This document shows, one piece after another, positions 1 through 8,784 of a stretch of 64,000 bases of DNA. Origin of the DNA: Pelagibacterium sp. 26DY04 (GTDB lineage Bacteria; Pseudomonadota; Alphaproteobacteria; Rhizobiales; Devosiaceae); assembly GCF_031202305.1 (NCBI RefSeq), contig NZ_CP101731.1, forward strand, positions 1,736,001 to 1,800,000, read 5' to 3'. The translations under genes and the position numbers were made by a program. How positions within the stretch are numbered: the stretch's first letter is position 1; every line of letters begins with the position of its first letter. The notes below the pieces were generated by a model. The model saw nothing but the letters and a program-made list of their open reading frames with translations, searched no databases and was not told where the DNA came from.

Positions 1-99
1 CAGGGGCTGGCCGCCTCGACCATGATGCTGGTCACCGTGCTGATCATCATCGTGCCCTGGGCCTATCTCGAATTCGGCGGACGGGGGAGGAAGTCATGA
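1..99 (+). CDS. Carbohydrate ABC transporter permease, C-terminal end (partial)
   Basis: Frame 1 is open from the first base to the TGA at 97-99 and encodes a hydrophobic tail (LVTVLIIIVPWAYLEF, then a short polar end). This fits the last membrane helix of a MalF-type permease, the usual partner of the MalG-type permease that follows. The stop overlaps the next start as ATGA, so the two are translationally coupled. The family call rests on position and hydrophobicity, since only 32 codons are visible. Confidence 0.75.
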   Translation, partial: QGLAASTMMLVTVLIIIVPWAYLEFGGRGRKS

Positions 100-1040
100 G
101 CAATCCCGCGCAGCTTTCCACCCATGTCGCAATGGACGCGGTCAAGGGCGATCTGGCGCTCGATGGACCACATGGGCCGCGGCCCAAGCCGTTCTTCACG
201 CCCAAGCGGATCGTGCTCTATTCGATCCTGTTCGTCGCGTGCCTTTATTACCTTTTCCCGCTCTACGTCATGGTCGTGACCTCGTTCAAGACCATGCCCG
301 AGATCCGCTTCGGCAACATCTTTGCCCCGCCGGTGGAATTATCCGGCCAAGCATGGGTGAAAGCCTGGAGTGAGGCGTGCACGGGATTAACCTGCAACGG
401 GCTTTCACCTGGGTTCTGGAATTCGGTGAAGATCCTCATCCCCTCGGTCATTGTTTCGACCGCGGTTGCGGCGGTCAACGGCTACGCGCTGGTCAACTGG
501 AAGTTCAAGGGCTCGGAAATCTTCTTTGCCATCCTGATCTTCGGCTCGTTCATCCCCTATCAGGTGATGATCTATCCCTTGGTGATGATCACGCGCGAAC
601 TCAACATCTTCGCTACCATCTGGGCGGTGATCCTGGTGCATACCATCTTCGGCATGCCGATCTTGACGCTGCTGTTCCGCAACTATTTCGCCTCGATCCC
701 GCCCGAACTGTTCAAGGCGGCTCGCGTGGATGGGGCCGGATTCTGGCGCATCTTTTTCGAAGTGATGCTGCCCATGAGCCTGCCGATCATCGTCGTGGCG
801 CTGATCCTGCAGGTGACGGGGATCTGGAACGACTTCCTGTTCGGTGTCGTCTTCGCCGGCACCCAGAACTATCCGATGACCGTACAGCTCAACAACATCG
901 TCAACTCGGCGCAGGGCAGCCCCGAATACAACGTCAACATGGCAGCCACGATGCTGACCGGCCTCGTGCCGCTCGTCGTCTACTTCGTCTCCGGACGCCT
1001 TTTCGTCCGTGGCGTCGCAGCGGGTGCGGTTAAAGGGTAA
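96..1040 (+). CDS. Carbohydrate ABC transporter permease, MalG family
   Basis: Inner-membrane subunit of a sugar importer, 314 aa, a usual length for MalG-type permeases. A cytoplasmic N-terminal tail of about 35 residues precedes roughly six hydrophobic segments. The EAA loop that docks on the ATPase is clear near residues 205-230 (KAARVDGAGFWRIFFEVMLP). The ATG at 96 overlaps the previous stop and has a GGGGGAGG ribosome site just upstream. The ATPase gene starts 6 bases after the stop. The following isomerase and dehydrogenase genes suggest a polyol or unusual sugar as substrate, but the sequence does not identify it. Confidence 0.93.
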   Translation: MSNPAQLSTHVAMDAVKGDLALDGPHGPRPKPFFTPKRIVLYSILFVACLYYLFPLYVMVVTSFKTMPEIRFGNIFAPPVELSGQAWVKAWSEACTGLTCNGLSPGFWNSVKILIPSVIVSTAVAAVNGYALVNWKFKGSEIFFAILIFGSFIPYQVMIYPLVMITRELNIFATIWAVILVHTIFGMPILTLLFRNYFASIPPELFKAARVDGAGFWRIFFEVMLPMSLPIIVVALILQVTGIWNDFLFGVVFAGTQNYPMTVQLNNIVNSAQGSPEYNVNMAATMLTGLVPLVVYFVSGRLFVRGVAAGAVKG

Positions 1041-1046
1041 GGCATA

Positions 1047-2141
1047 ATGACAACGAACACAGAAACTTCCGTCTCGATCCGCAACCTGTCTCTCAACTTC
1101 GGAGCCGTCCAGGTTCTCCAGGAGATGAACCTCGACATCAAGCAGGGCGAATTCTTGGTGCTGCTCGGCCCGTCAGGGTGCGGGAAGTCGACGCTGCTCA
1201 ACTGCATCGCAGGACTGCTCGACGTTTCGGGTGGACAAATCTTCATCTCGGGCAAGAACGTCACCTGGGAAGAGCCCAAGAACCGGGGCATCGGCATGGT
1301 GTTCCAGTCCTATGCGCTTTATCCGCAGATGAGCGTAAAGAAGAACCTCTCGTTCGGGCTGCGGGTTGCGGGACTGCCTCGGGACGAGATCGAGAGGCGG
1401 GTCCAACGCGCTTCTGAGATGCTCCAGATCGAGCCGCTGCTCGAGCGCAAGCCTGCCAATCTTTCAGGTGGCCAGCGCCAGCGCGTGGCGATCGGGCGGG
1501 CGCTGGTGCGGGACGTGGACGTGTTCCTATTCGACGAACCACTGTCGAACCTCGACGCCAAGCTTCGTTCAGACTTGCGAGTTGAGATCAAGCGACTGCA
1601 CCAGCGGCTTGAAAACACCATGATCTACGTGACTCACGACCAGATCGAGGCGATGACGCTGGCTGATCGTATCGCGATCATGCGTGACGGTATCATCCAG
1701 CAGCTCGATACGCCGCACGAAATCTACAATCGGCCGGTCAATCTGTTCGTCGCCGGCTTTATCGGTTCACCATCGATGAATTTCATCAATGGCGAGTTGA
1801 GCGGCGGCACCGTTACCGCCGACGGCGTGACAATGCCAGTCGAGCGCTATGGCTTCGAACCGGGCAACGAGAATCTCAAGGCGAAAGTCGTCCTCGGTAT
1901 TCGGCCTGAACATGTGGTCGTCGGGGATGCGGCGGTCAGCCAGCCGGTGAGCTTTGATACCGAAATCGAGATCGTCGAGCCCATGGGCTCGGACACCATC
2001 GCCTGGGCCAAGCTCGGCGGACAATCTTTCACCTTCCGCGCCGACAGCGAACTCGATCTCGATACCGGCCAGAAAATCCGGCTCGGCTTTGATCCGGCCC
2101 GGGCGTCCATATTCGATGCCGCCAGCGGCGAGCGCATCTAG
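1047..2141 (+). CDS. Sugar ABC transporter ATP-binding protein (UgpC/MalK type)
   Basis: Energises the upstream permeases by ATP hydrolysis on the cytoplasmic face. Visible motifs: Walker A GPSGCGKST (41-49), signature LSGGQ (139-143), Walker B FLFDEP (160-165) and switch His197 in YVTHDQ. The C-terminal 120 residues form the TOBE/regulatory domain usual in UgpC/MalK proteins, and 364 aa is the normal family length. The gene lies in one operon with both permeases and ends 9 bases before the GTG of the next gene. Confidence 0.95.
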   Translation: MTTNTETSVSIRNLSLNFGAVQVLQEMNLDIKQGEFLVLLGPSGCGKSTLLNCIAGLLDVSGGQIFISGKNVTWEEPKNRGIGMVFQSYALYPQMSVKKNLSFGLRVAGLPRDEIERRVQRASEMLQIEPLLERKPANLSGGQRQRVAIGRALVRDVDVFLFDEPLSNLDAKLRSDLRVEIKRLHQRLENTMIYVTHDQIEAMTLADRIAIMRDGIIQQLDTPHEIYNRPVNLFVAGFIGSPSMNFINGELSGGTVTADGVTMPVERYGFEPGNENLKAKVVLGIRPEHVVVGDAAVSQPVSFDTEIEIVEPMGSDTIAWAKLGGQSFTFRADSELDLDTGQKIRLGFDPARASIFDAASGERI

Positions 2142-2150
2142 GAGTATCAA

Positions 2151-2897
2151 GTGACCGACTTTTCCTTTCAGCTCTACAGCGCCCGGAACTTTCCGCCTGT
2201 AGCGGATGTATTCAAGCTGCTCTCCCGGCTCGGTTATACCCAGGTCGAGGGCTACGGCGGGCTCTACGCCGATCCGTCGGTGCTCAAGGCCGATCTCGAC
2301 GCAAACGGCCTTACCATGCCGACCGGTCATTTCGGGCTCGACCAATTGCGGGACAAGCCCAAGGCGGTCGAGACGGCGAGAACCATCGGCATAAAGACGC
2401 TGTTTTGTCCTGCCATCCCGCACGACAAGTGGAAGCAGCCCGAAGAAGACTGGGTGACTCTTGCCGCGGAACTTGGCGAGTTGGGCAAGTTCTACAAGGA
2501 CCAGGGCTTCGGTTTCGGTTGGCACAACCACCATTTCGAATTCTGGCCGACCGCCTCGGGTCGGCCGCCCATGGACATCATCCTCCAGGGTGCACCCGAG
2601 ATCGATTGGGAAATGGACGTGGCCTGGGTGGTGCGTGGTGAGAACGATCCCCAGCGCTGGATCGCGGAACATGCGGATCGCATCGTGGCCGTGCATCTCA
2701 AGGACATAGCGGCTGAGGGCGAGGCCACCGACGAAGATGGCTGGGCCGACCTCGGTCACGGCACTGTCCCGTGGAAGGAACTGTTCGCTTCGATCCGAGA
2801 CAGGACGCCCGCGAAATATTTCGTGATGGAACACGACAATCCCAACGATCTGGAACGCTTTGCGTCGCGCTCGATCGCGGCGGCGAAGTCCCTTTAG
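2151..2897 (+). CDS. Sugar phosphate isomerase/epimerase (TIM barrel)
   Basis: 248 aa, xylose-isomerase-like TIM barrel (AP endonuclease family 2 fold). Typical metal-site segments are seen: WHNHHFEF (near 124-131), DVAWVVRGE, VAVHLKD and VMEHDNP. Such enzymes isomerise or epimerise sugars or keto-polyols such as inosose. Translation starts at GTG 2151 with AGGAG seven bases upstream. Placed between the transporter ATPase and a Gfo/Idh/MocA dehydrogenase, it probably converts the imported sugar together with that enzyme. The exact substrate cannot be read from the sequence. Confidence 0.88.
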   Translation: MTDFSFQLYSARNFPPVADVFKLLSRLGYTQVEGYGGLYADPSVLKADLDANGLTMPTGHFGLDQLRDKPKAVETARTIGIKTLFCPAIPHDKWKQPEEDWVTLAAELGELGKFYKDQGFGFGWHNHHFEFWPTASGRPPMDIILQGAPEIDWEMDVAWVVRGENDPQRWIAEHADRIVAVHLKDIAAEGEATDEDGWADLGHGTVPWKELFASIRDRTPAKYFVMEHDNPNDLERFASRSIAAAKSL

Positions 2898-2906
2898 GAC
2901 GACCAA

Positions 2907-4043
2907 ATGAGCAAGACCTACGGCGTCGGCATCCTGGGTGCCGGCAACATTTCGGCGGCGTATCTCAAGCTCGCGCCCCTGTTCAAGGGGATCGAAGTGC
3001 GGGCGATCGCCGATATTCTTCCCCAAGCGGCTCAGGCACGGGCTGCCGAGTTCAAGGTGACGGCACAAACGCCCGACGAGCTTCTGGCCAATCCCGACGT
3101 CGACGTGATCGTCAACTTAACGATTCCCGAGGCGCATTACGCGATCTCCAAGGCCATCGTCTCGGCAGGCAAGCACGCCTATTCGGAAAAGCCCCTCGTT
3201 CTTACGCTTGAGGAAGGCGAGGATTTGAAGGAGACCGCCGAGGCCAATGGCGTGCAGGTTGGCTGCGCGCCGGACACCTTTTTGGGCGGAGCACACCAGC
3301 AGGCCCGTGCCCTGGTCGATGAGGGGGCTATCGGCCGCGTGGTCGCCGGGACGTGCCACGTGATGAGCCATGGCATGGAGCATTGGCACCCCAATCCCGA
3401 TTTCTTTTTCAAACCCGGGGCAGGACCGATACTCGACATCGGACCTTATTACGTGGCCAATCTCATCAACCTGATCGGGCCGGTGCGGCGTGTCACTGCG
3501 ATTGCCTCGACACCGCGCGATCGGCGCGAGATTTCGAGCGAACCGCGACGGGGGCAATATGTTTCGGTTGAAACGCCGACCACCATCCATGCGGTGCTCG
3601 AGTTCCACAACGGAGCGTTGGTGACGCTAGGGGCGTCTTGGGACGTGGAGGCGCACCAGCACTCGAATATGGAAATCTACGGCACCGACGGCTCGCTCTA
3701 CGTTCCCGATCCCAATTTCTTCGGCGGTGAACTGGTGCTCGCGCGGCGCAACGGCTTTCGGGAGGTGGTCGAGCCCTGGAAGCACCCGCTGGGGGTCGCC
3801 AATTGGGAGCGGCCAGAAGGCCCCCCCTTCGCCAATTACCGCACGGCGGGGCTGGCCGACATGATGCTGGCCATCGATGCCGGGCGCAAGCCGCGTTGCT
3901 CGCTGGAAACCACGCTCCATGGAGTGGACGTGATGACGTCGATCCTCAAATCCGCCGAGATGGGGCAGGCAATCACGCTAACGACCACATGCCAGCGCCC
4001 GGACGCGCTAGGCCCTGTCGAGGCACAGGCGCTGCTGGTCTAA
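2907..4043 (+). CDS. Gfo/Idh/MocA family NAD(P)-dependent oxidoreductase
   Basis: 378 aa sugar or polyol dehydrogenase. The N-terminal Rossmann fold shows GILGAGNIS near residue 10. The catalytic-lysine motif EKP is near residue 94 (YSEKPLV). The family DIGPYYV motif lies near residue 180 and is followed by the C-terminal beta-sheet domain. It is the last gene of the sugar operon, ten bases after the isomerase, and a strong terminator follows. Coupling of an isomerase with a Gfo/Idh/MocA enzyme is common in inositol, sorbitol and rare-sugar operons; the specific pathway is an inference. Confidence 0.9.
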   Translation: MSKTYGVGILGAGNISAAYLKLAPLFKGIEVRAIADILPQAAQARAAEFKVTAQTPDELLANPDVDVIVNLTIPEAHYAISKAIVSAGKHAYSEKPLVLTLEEGEDLKETAEANGVQVGCAPDTFLGGAHQQARALVDEGAIGRVVAGTCHVMSHGMEHWHPNPDFFFKPGAGPILDIGPYYVANLINLIGPVRRVTAIASTPRDRREISSEPRRGQYVSVETPTTIHAVLEFHNGALVTLGASWDVEAHQHSNMEIYGTDGSLYVPDPNFFGGELVLARRNGFREVVEPWKHPLGVANWERPEGPPFANYRTAGLADMMLAIDAGRKPRCSLETTLHGVDVMTSILKSAEMGQAITLTTTCQRPDALGPVEAQALLV

Positions 4044-4098
4044 CCGATTTCTCCGCGGCGCCCCTTTGAGGTGCCGCGGAGACGACGAACTCCTCCCG

Positions 4099-4138
4099 CG
4101 CGACGTATGGTTGGGGGACCATACGTCGCGTTTTTTTT
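4099..4138 (+). terminator. Rho-independent terminator of the sugar operon
   Basis: A perfect 13-bp stem (CGCGACGTATGGT 4099-4111, complement 4118-4130) with a 6-base loop is followed by eight T residues on the plus strand. It lies 55 bases after the dehydrogenase stop. Confidence 0.95.
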
Positions 4139-4183
4139 CTTGGATTGCGCCCCACGCCGCCATCGGCGTAGAGCGAGGCGCTG

Positions 4184-4936
4184 TTATCGAGCGAAGATCG
4201 CCGGGGCGGTCGAGGCGGTGAGGACCAGACCCGAGATGAACAGCAGGACGAGGACGAGCCGGCGAAAGGCGCGGGTATCGAGGCGTCGAAACAGCAGCGC
4301 GCCGAGCAATGCCGGCACGACGAGCGCCGCCGATATGAGCGCGAAGTAGCTCCATGTTTGGCTAGTGATGATCGATCCGGCGAGAAAATAACCAACCATC
4401 GTCGACACATGCATGGCTATATTGAACCCCTGCATGATGCCGCGTTGGGTGTCCTTGTCCATGCCGCGCAACGTGCACCAGAGCGTGGGGATAGGGCCCG
4501 CCATTCCTCCCAAACCGCCAAAGATGCCACCAAACCATCCGGCGATTCCATCTGCCCATCGGCCTCCGACGCGCAAACGGAAATCATGCGGCACGAACAG
4601 CATGAGCGGACAATAGACCACCATGAAAACGCCAAGCGCGAACTTGAAGCCCAGCGGATCGAGAACCCCAAGCAGCCAGATGCCGAGGGGAACGCCAACC
4701 ACACCGCCGATGACGAACGGAATCATGCCTTTGAGGTCGAAATGCCGTCCCACGATCGGAAGCGTGACCACTTGCCCGACCAGCGATCCGAACACGGCCA
4801 TCGGCGCAGCCAGTGCCGGATCAACAGCCCAGGCCCAGATGCTCAGGCTGACAAGAGCAAAGGCAAAGCCCGCGAGCCCCTGAATGAAGCCCGCGACGAC
4901 GGCGCCAAGGATGACGATGAGCAGATAGGTATCCAG
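4184..4936 (-). CDS. Sulfite exporter TauE/SafE family membrane protein, apparent CTG start
   Basis: Polytopic inner-membrane protein of the TauE/SafE family, which exports sulfite or organosulfonate anions or similar. An ATG-initiated reading frame would begin only at 4801 and lack the first conserved helix. The same frame stays open upstream to a TGA at 4970-4972 and encodes the typical N-terminal helix (GAVVAGFIQGLAGFAFALV). In that upstream part there is no ATG, GTG or TTG. A CTG at 4936-4934 has GGAGG eight bases before it and gives a 250-aa protein, the family's usual length. The family call is firm; the CTG start is an inference, and an error or frameshift at the 5' end is the alternative. 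Confidence 0.8.
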   Translation of the reverse strand: MDTYLLIVILGAVVAGFIQGLAGFAFALVSLSIWAWAVDPALAAPMAVFGSLVGQVVTLPIVGRHFDLKGMIPFVIGGVVGVPLGIWLLGVLDPLGFKFALGVFMVVYCPLMLFVPHDFRLRVGGRWADGIAGWFGGIFGGLGGMAGPIPTLWCTLRGMDKDTQRGIMQGFNIAMHVSTMVGYFLAGSIITSQTWSYFALISAALVVPALLGALLFRRLDTRAFRRLVLVLLFISGLVLTASTAPAIFAR

Positions 4937-5003
4937 CCGCCGAACCTCCCACGCCGACCGGTAAGACCATCAGCCGATTCGGCGGAAACCCGAATAGGTT
5001 TGA

Positions 5004-5309
5004 TCAATGCGTCCAGGGCGTCTTGCGGTCGTAGCGGAAATTGTCCGGATAGCTCACCTTCTTGATGGTGGGCTCCTGCGCGGGCTGGACGAAATAAGCA
5101 ATGCCCTCGCGACGTGCGTAGGATTCGGCTTCTTCGAGGGTTTCAAAGCGCAGCGTGATCTGCTGCTTCATGTCGCCCGAGGAGGTGTAGCCCATCAGCG
5201 GCTCGATGGTGCGCGGCTGTTCCGGTTCGAACACCAGCACCCAATCCTGGCTCTTGCCCTTGCCCGATTGCATGGCGTTGCGGGACGGGCGATAAATTCG
5301 TGCAACCAT
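5004..5309 (-). CDS. Complex I accessory subunit, NDUFS4-like (ETC complex I subunit)
   Basis: 101 aa, matches the small conserved domain of the 18-kDa (NDUFS4) accessory subunit of NADH:ubiquinone oxidoreductase. It begins ARIYRP and ends with the KKVSYPDNFRYDRKTPWTH type tail. Alphaproteobacteria share this subunit with mitochondria; it sits on the peripheral arm next to the iron-sulfur subunits. Start 5309 is preferred over the upstream ATG because GAGGG stands nine bases before it and homologues begin here. It lies next to tRNA-Pro and far (42 kb) from the nuo operon, as is usual for this gene. Confidence 0.9.
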   Translation of the reverse strand: MVARIYRPSRNAMQSGKGKSQDWVLVFEPEQPRTIEPLMGYTSSGDMKQQITLRFETLEEAESYARREGIAYFVQPAQEPTIKKVSYPDNFRYDRKTPWTH

Positions 5310-5333
5310 TGTCGTTTTCCCTCGCATGGCCAA

Positions 5334-5410
5334 TGGTCGGGGCAGCAAGATTCGAACTTGCGACCCCCGGTTCCCAAAACCGGTGCTCTACCAGGCTGAG
5401 CTATACCCCG
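5334..5410 (-). tRNA. tRNA-Pro (anticodon TGG)
   Basis: A 77-nt cloverleaf including encoded CCA. The acceptor stem CGGGGTA pairs with TGCCCCG, the anticodon loop is TTTTGGGAA with anticodon TGG, and the T-loop is TTCGAATC. It reads CCA proline codons. Confidence 0.97.
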
Positions 5411-5512
5411 ACTTGGCCAATGCTGTTGCGATACACATTCTTTTCTGGCAGGGCAAGGCGTGTTCACGGCGGCGGCGGACTTCTGTGAACGAAATGATGG
5501 AGTGTCTAAGAA

Positions 5513-6283
5513 GTGCTCGCCCCCGAGACATTCACGGTTCGCTGGCTCAAAGCCGTCAGAGAGCGTCACCAACAGGCCAAGGTGCTGTTCTGGTGGCCAT
5601 TGTGGACCCTGGTTGGGCTATTGGCGACGGCGGTGCTGCTCGATGCGCCCGTACTCGATGCGCTCCAGAACTGGCCGGACCACGAGCGCGCCTTCTTCGA
5701 TTTCGTCACCGATTTCGGGAAATCGGACTGGCTGCTGTTTCCCACGCTGGTCGGCGTCGTCGGCGGCGCGATCGCCATGCGGGTGAGGCTCTCCTACAGT
5801 TGGGCCTGGGCGGTGCGCGGCATCTTCTCGCTTTCGGCCTATCTGTTTTCAACGATCGCCTTTTCCGGAATCGTCGTTCAGATCATCAAGCGCCTCATCG
5901 GCCGCGCGCGGCCGATGTATCTTGAGGAACTGGGAGTGCTCCATCTCGAGCCGTTCAGCATGCACTGGAGCTTTCACAGCTTTCCCTCCGGCCACGCCAC
6001 CACCGCAATCGCCTTCGCCCTGGCGCTGCACACCTTGGTCAACCGGCGCTTCCACGGCTGGATCATCGCCTTTGGTTTTGCCATCGGGTTGAGCCGTATC
6101 GTCGTTGGCGATCACTATCTTTCCGACGTTCTCGCCGGTTCGTTCGTGGGACTGGCAAGCGCCATTCTGGTGCGCGACTATTTCGTGACCCGCCGTTGGG
6201 GCATGCGGATGGAGAACGGCAAGATCAACTACCGCATGTTTAAAGCCTTCAAGCCGCTGATGCGCCGGTTCCGCAGACCTTAA
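5513..6283 (+). CDS. PAP2 family phosphatase
   Basis: 256 aa membrane phosphatase of the PAP2 superfamily, acting on lipid phosphates such as phosphatidic acid or undecaprenyl/lipid A phosphates. All three catalytic motifs are present in order: KRLIGRARP (126-134), FPSGH (157-161) and SRIVVGDHYLSD (194-205), set among about five or six hydrophobic segments. Translation starts at GTG 5513 with GGAG ten bases upstream. The stop overlaps the convergent metC stop by 4 bases. The substrate is not determined by sequence. Confidence 0.9.
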   Translation: MLAPETFTVRWLKAVRERHQQAKVLFWWPLWTLVGLLATAVLLDAPVLDALQNWPDHERAFFDFVTDFGKSDWLLFPTLVGVVGGAIAMRVRLSYSWAWAVRGIFSLSAYLFSTIAFSGIVVQIIKRLIGRARPMYLEELGVLHLEPFSMHWSFHSFPSGHATTAIAFALALHTLVNRRFHGWIIAFGFAIGLSRIVVGDHYLSDVLAGSFVGLASAILVRDYFVTRRWGMRMENGKINYRMFKAFKPLMRRFRRP

Positions 6284-7470
6284 CGGCCTGCGGAAGCCCG
6301 ATAGCGCGAAATACCGGCTTCGAGGTCCGCTTTGAGGTCGTTGAGATCTTCGAAGCCCACATGGATGCGCATCAAATTGCCCTCGTGACCCCAGGGCACC
6401 GCCGTGCGGATGCGCTTGGGGTCTGAGGGCAGGATGAGGCTTTCGAACCCGCCCCATGAATACCCCATGCCAAAGATCTCCATCTCGTCCACCATCGCGG
6501 CGATCGCGGTGCGTGGCGCGGGCGGCAGGATGATCGAGAACAGGCAGCCCGACCCTAAAAAATCGCGTGCAAACAGCGCGTGATCGGGATGCGAGGGCAG
6601 GGCGGGGTGCAGTACCTCGACCCCATCCAGTCCTTCCAGCCATGAAGCGAGTTCGAGCGCGCGCGCTTCATGCTCTTTCATGCGCACACCCAGTGTGCGC
6701 ATGCCGCGCGTTGCCAGATAGCTGTCGTCGGGCGAAGCGATGAGGCCCAGGGTGCGATGGGTGCGTCGCAATACATCCATATGCGCCTCATTGGCCGAAA
6801 CGGTTCCCATCATCGCATCCGAATGGCCGACAAACATCTTGGTCGCCGAGTGGATGACGAAATCGGCACCGAGCGACAGCGGCTGGTAGAAGAGTGGCGT
6901 CGCCCAGGAATTATCGACGAGAATCGCGATATTGCGGCCCTGGAGGGCCTGGGCGATGGCGGGCAGATCCTGAATTTCGAAGGTCAATGAGCCCGGGCTT
7001 TCAAGGAACACCACGCGAGTTTTATCCGAAATCACGTCGGCGATGCCGCCGCCGATGCGCGGATCGAAATAGCGGGTGGTGATTCCCATCCGCTTGAGCA
7101 CGGTATCGGCCAGAATGCGGGTCGGCTCATAGACCGAGTCGGTGATCAGAAGTTCGTCGCCTACCGACAAACACGTAAGGACCGCCAAGGAAATTGCCGA
7201 CACGCCGGAGGGGGTGAGAACCGTGCCGGCAGCGCCTTCAAGTCCAGTGACCAACGTCTCGAGCCCGTCGGTCAGCGGCGTGCCTTGACGTCCGTAGCGA
7301 TAGCGGATGGTGGCGTCGTCAAGTGCCTCCAAGCTGGGGAAAATCACCGTACTGCCCCGATAAACGGGAGTATTTACGAAACCGTGCTGGTGGGCAGGAT
7401 CGCGCCCACCATGGGTGAGGAAAGTGTCCCTATGCGACTGAAATTGCCGGCTCTTTTCCGTATCTGACAT
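6280..7470 (-). CDS. metC: Cystathionine beta-lyase (PLP-dependent)
   Basis: 396 aa enzyme of the Cys/Met metabolism PLP family; it cleaves cystathionine to homocysteine, pyruvate and ammonia in methionine synthesis. The PLP lysine is Lys211 in HSATKMFVGHSD. The phosphate-binding YRYGRQGTP (57-65) comes from the neighbouring subunit, and Asp186 in ILVDNSW contacts the pyridine nitrogen. Full length for the family. It is divergent from aapJ, with 247 bases between them, and convergent with the PAP2 gene. Cystathionine gamma-lyase or synthase activity cannot be fully excluded. Confidence 0.88.
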   Translation of the reverse strand: MSDTEKSRQFQSHRDTFLTHGGRDPAHQHGFVNTPVYRGSTVIFPSLEALDDATIRYRYGRQGTPLTDGLETLVTGLEGAAGTVLTPSGVSAISLAVLTCLSVGDELLITDSVYEPTRILADTVLKRMGITTRYFDPRIGGGIADVISDKTRVVFLESPGSLTFEIQDLPAIAQALQGRNIAILVDNSWATPLFYQPLSLGADFVIHSATKMFVGHSDAMMGTVSANEAHMDVLRRTHRTLGLIASPDDSYLATRGMRTLGVRMKEHEARALELASWLEGLDGVEVLHPALPSHPDHALFARDFLGSGCLFSIILPPAPRTAIAAMVDEMEIFGMGYSWGGFESLILPSDPKRIRTAVPWGHEGNLMRIHVGFEDLNDLKADLEAGISRYRASAGR

Positions 7471-7717
7471 GTTACCCTGACGATATTGGAGGCGAAATAG
7501 GTCAGTACTGTTGCTGTCAAATTAGGCGCTCGGTCAGGAGTGACTATTTTGGTGCCGTATTTGGCCTTGACGCAAACAGCAAAACTGGGGTTCGATGCTG
7601 CCCAGCAACACGCCCGATGGCAATAGGGCGATGCTGTCTCGCCGCAAGGCGAAACCAACGGGTCGGGCGGGAGGGTCCCGGACCGATCGAAAAGGGCTAG
7701 GAAACAAAGGCAAAACT

Positions 7718-8737
7718 ATGAAAAAACAGCTGATCACTTGCGCAGTGGTAGCCGCAGTCGCCGGCACCTCGTCTGTCGCGTTCGCGCAGACACTCGACGA
7801 GGTCACCGAGCGCGGCTACCTGCAGTGCGGCGTGACCGAAGGCGTTCCGGGCTTCTCGTTCCCGGACGACAACAACAACTGGGCCGGCCTCGAAGTCGAT
7901 TTCTGTCGGGCAATGGCCGCCGCGATCTTCGATGATCCCGACGCCGTTCGCTACACGCCGCTGACCTCGCAGGTCCGCTTCGAAAGCCTTGCCAACGGCA
8001 ATGTGGACGTGCTTTCGCGTACCACGACCTGGACGATGAGCCGCGATACCGATCTCGGCATCAGCTTCACCGGCACGATGTTCTATGACGGCCAGGGCTT
8101 CATGGTCCGCGAAGATTCCGGCGTGACCTCGGCCACCGAGCTGTCCGGCGCCGCGGTCTGCATTGAATCGGGCACCACCACCGAACTCAACGCCGCCGAC
8201 TACTTCGCGACCGAAGGCATGGATCTTTCGAACGCCGTCGTGTTCGTCAACCAGGACGAAGTTGTGCAGGCCTATCTCGACGGTCGCTGTGACGTGTTCA
8301 CCACCGACGCGTCCGCGCTCGCTGCCGAGCGTTCGGGCTTCCCCGATCCCGACGCTCACATCATCCTGCCCGAGATCATCTCCAAGGAGCCTCTCGGCCC
8401 CTCCGTGCGCCAGGGCGACGTCCAATGGTTCAATATCGCCAAGTGGACGCTGTTCGCCATGGTCAACGCCGAAGAGCTGGGCGTGAGCTCGGAAAACGTC
8501 GATGAGATGCTTGGTTCGGACAACCCCGAAATCCGCCGCCTGCTGGGCGTGGAAGGCGATTTCGGCACGCCGATCGGCCTCCCCACCGACTGGGCCTATC
8601 GCATCATCTCGCACGTCGGCAACTACGGCGAGGTCTATGAGGCCCATGTTGGCGAAAACACCCCGATCGGGATTCCGCGCGGCATCAACAATCTGTGGAC
8701 CGAAGGCGGCGTGATGTACGCCCCGCCGATCCGCTAA
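7718..8737 (+). CDS. aapJ: General L-amino acid ABC transporter, periplasmic binding protein
   Basis: 339 aa solute-binding protein of the AapJ/BztA family. The signal peptide is MKKQLITCAVVAAVAGTSSV with likely cleavage after AFA near residue 22. Mature features include the RGYLQCGVTEGVPGF opening and the C-terminal NNLWTEGGVMYAPPIR signature. The ATG at 7718 is chosen over an upstream in-frame start (7595) because the signal peptide begins here. It is first gene of aapJQMP, separated from aapQ by a hairpin that may let the binding protein be made in excess. Known role of the family: broad-range L-amino acid uptake. Confidence 0.95.
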   Translation: MKKQLITCAVVAAVAGTSSVAFAQTLDEVTERGYLQCGVTEGVPGFSFPDDNNNWAGLEVDFCRAMAAAIFDDPDAVRYTPLTSQVRFESLANGNVDVLSRTTTWTMSRDTDLGISFTGTMFYDGQGFMVREDSGVTSATELSGAAVCIESGTTTELNAADYFATEGMDLSNAVVFVNQDEVVQAYLDGRCDVFTTDASALAAERSGFPDPDAHIILPEIISKEPLGPSVRQGDVQWFNIAKWTLFAMVNAEELGVSSENVDEMLGSDNPEIRRLLGVEGDFGTPIGLPTDWAYRIISHVGNYGEVYEAHVGENTPIGIPRGINNLWTEGGVMYAPPIR

Positions 8738-8752
8738 TCGCCGATGGCTTTG

Positions 8753-8784
8753 GCCCGGGCACCATATGGCGCCCGGGCATTTTT
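8753..8784 (+). terminator. Hairpin with T-run between aapJ and aapQ (partial terminator)
   Basis: GCCCGGGC (8753-8760) and its repeat GCCCGGGC (8771-8778), which is self-complementary, form a stem with a 10-base loop followed by ATTTTT. Such a structure after a binding-protein gene commonly reduces transcription of the permease genes or protects the 3' end of the upstream mRNA. Confidence 0.75.

Noticed and set aside
1767..3068. Long minus-strand frame of 433 codons opposite the ABC ATPase, isomerase and dehydrogenase genes
   Set aside because: It is the antisense shadow of three well-supported genes, with a composition (His/Arg/Asp-rich) typical of such shadows.
4800..4970. Frameshifted TauE/SafE gene with a true start at ATG 4970
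   Set aside because: ATG 4970 reads in another frame and would need an indel, whereas the in-frame CTG has a good ribosome site. Kept as the alternative until resequenced.
5300..5488. Open frames across tRNA-Pro on the plus strand (peptides with KIRTCDPRFPKP and similar)
   Set aside because: These are translations of the antisense strand of a tRNA, a well-known source of false proteins; no ribosome site.
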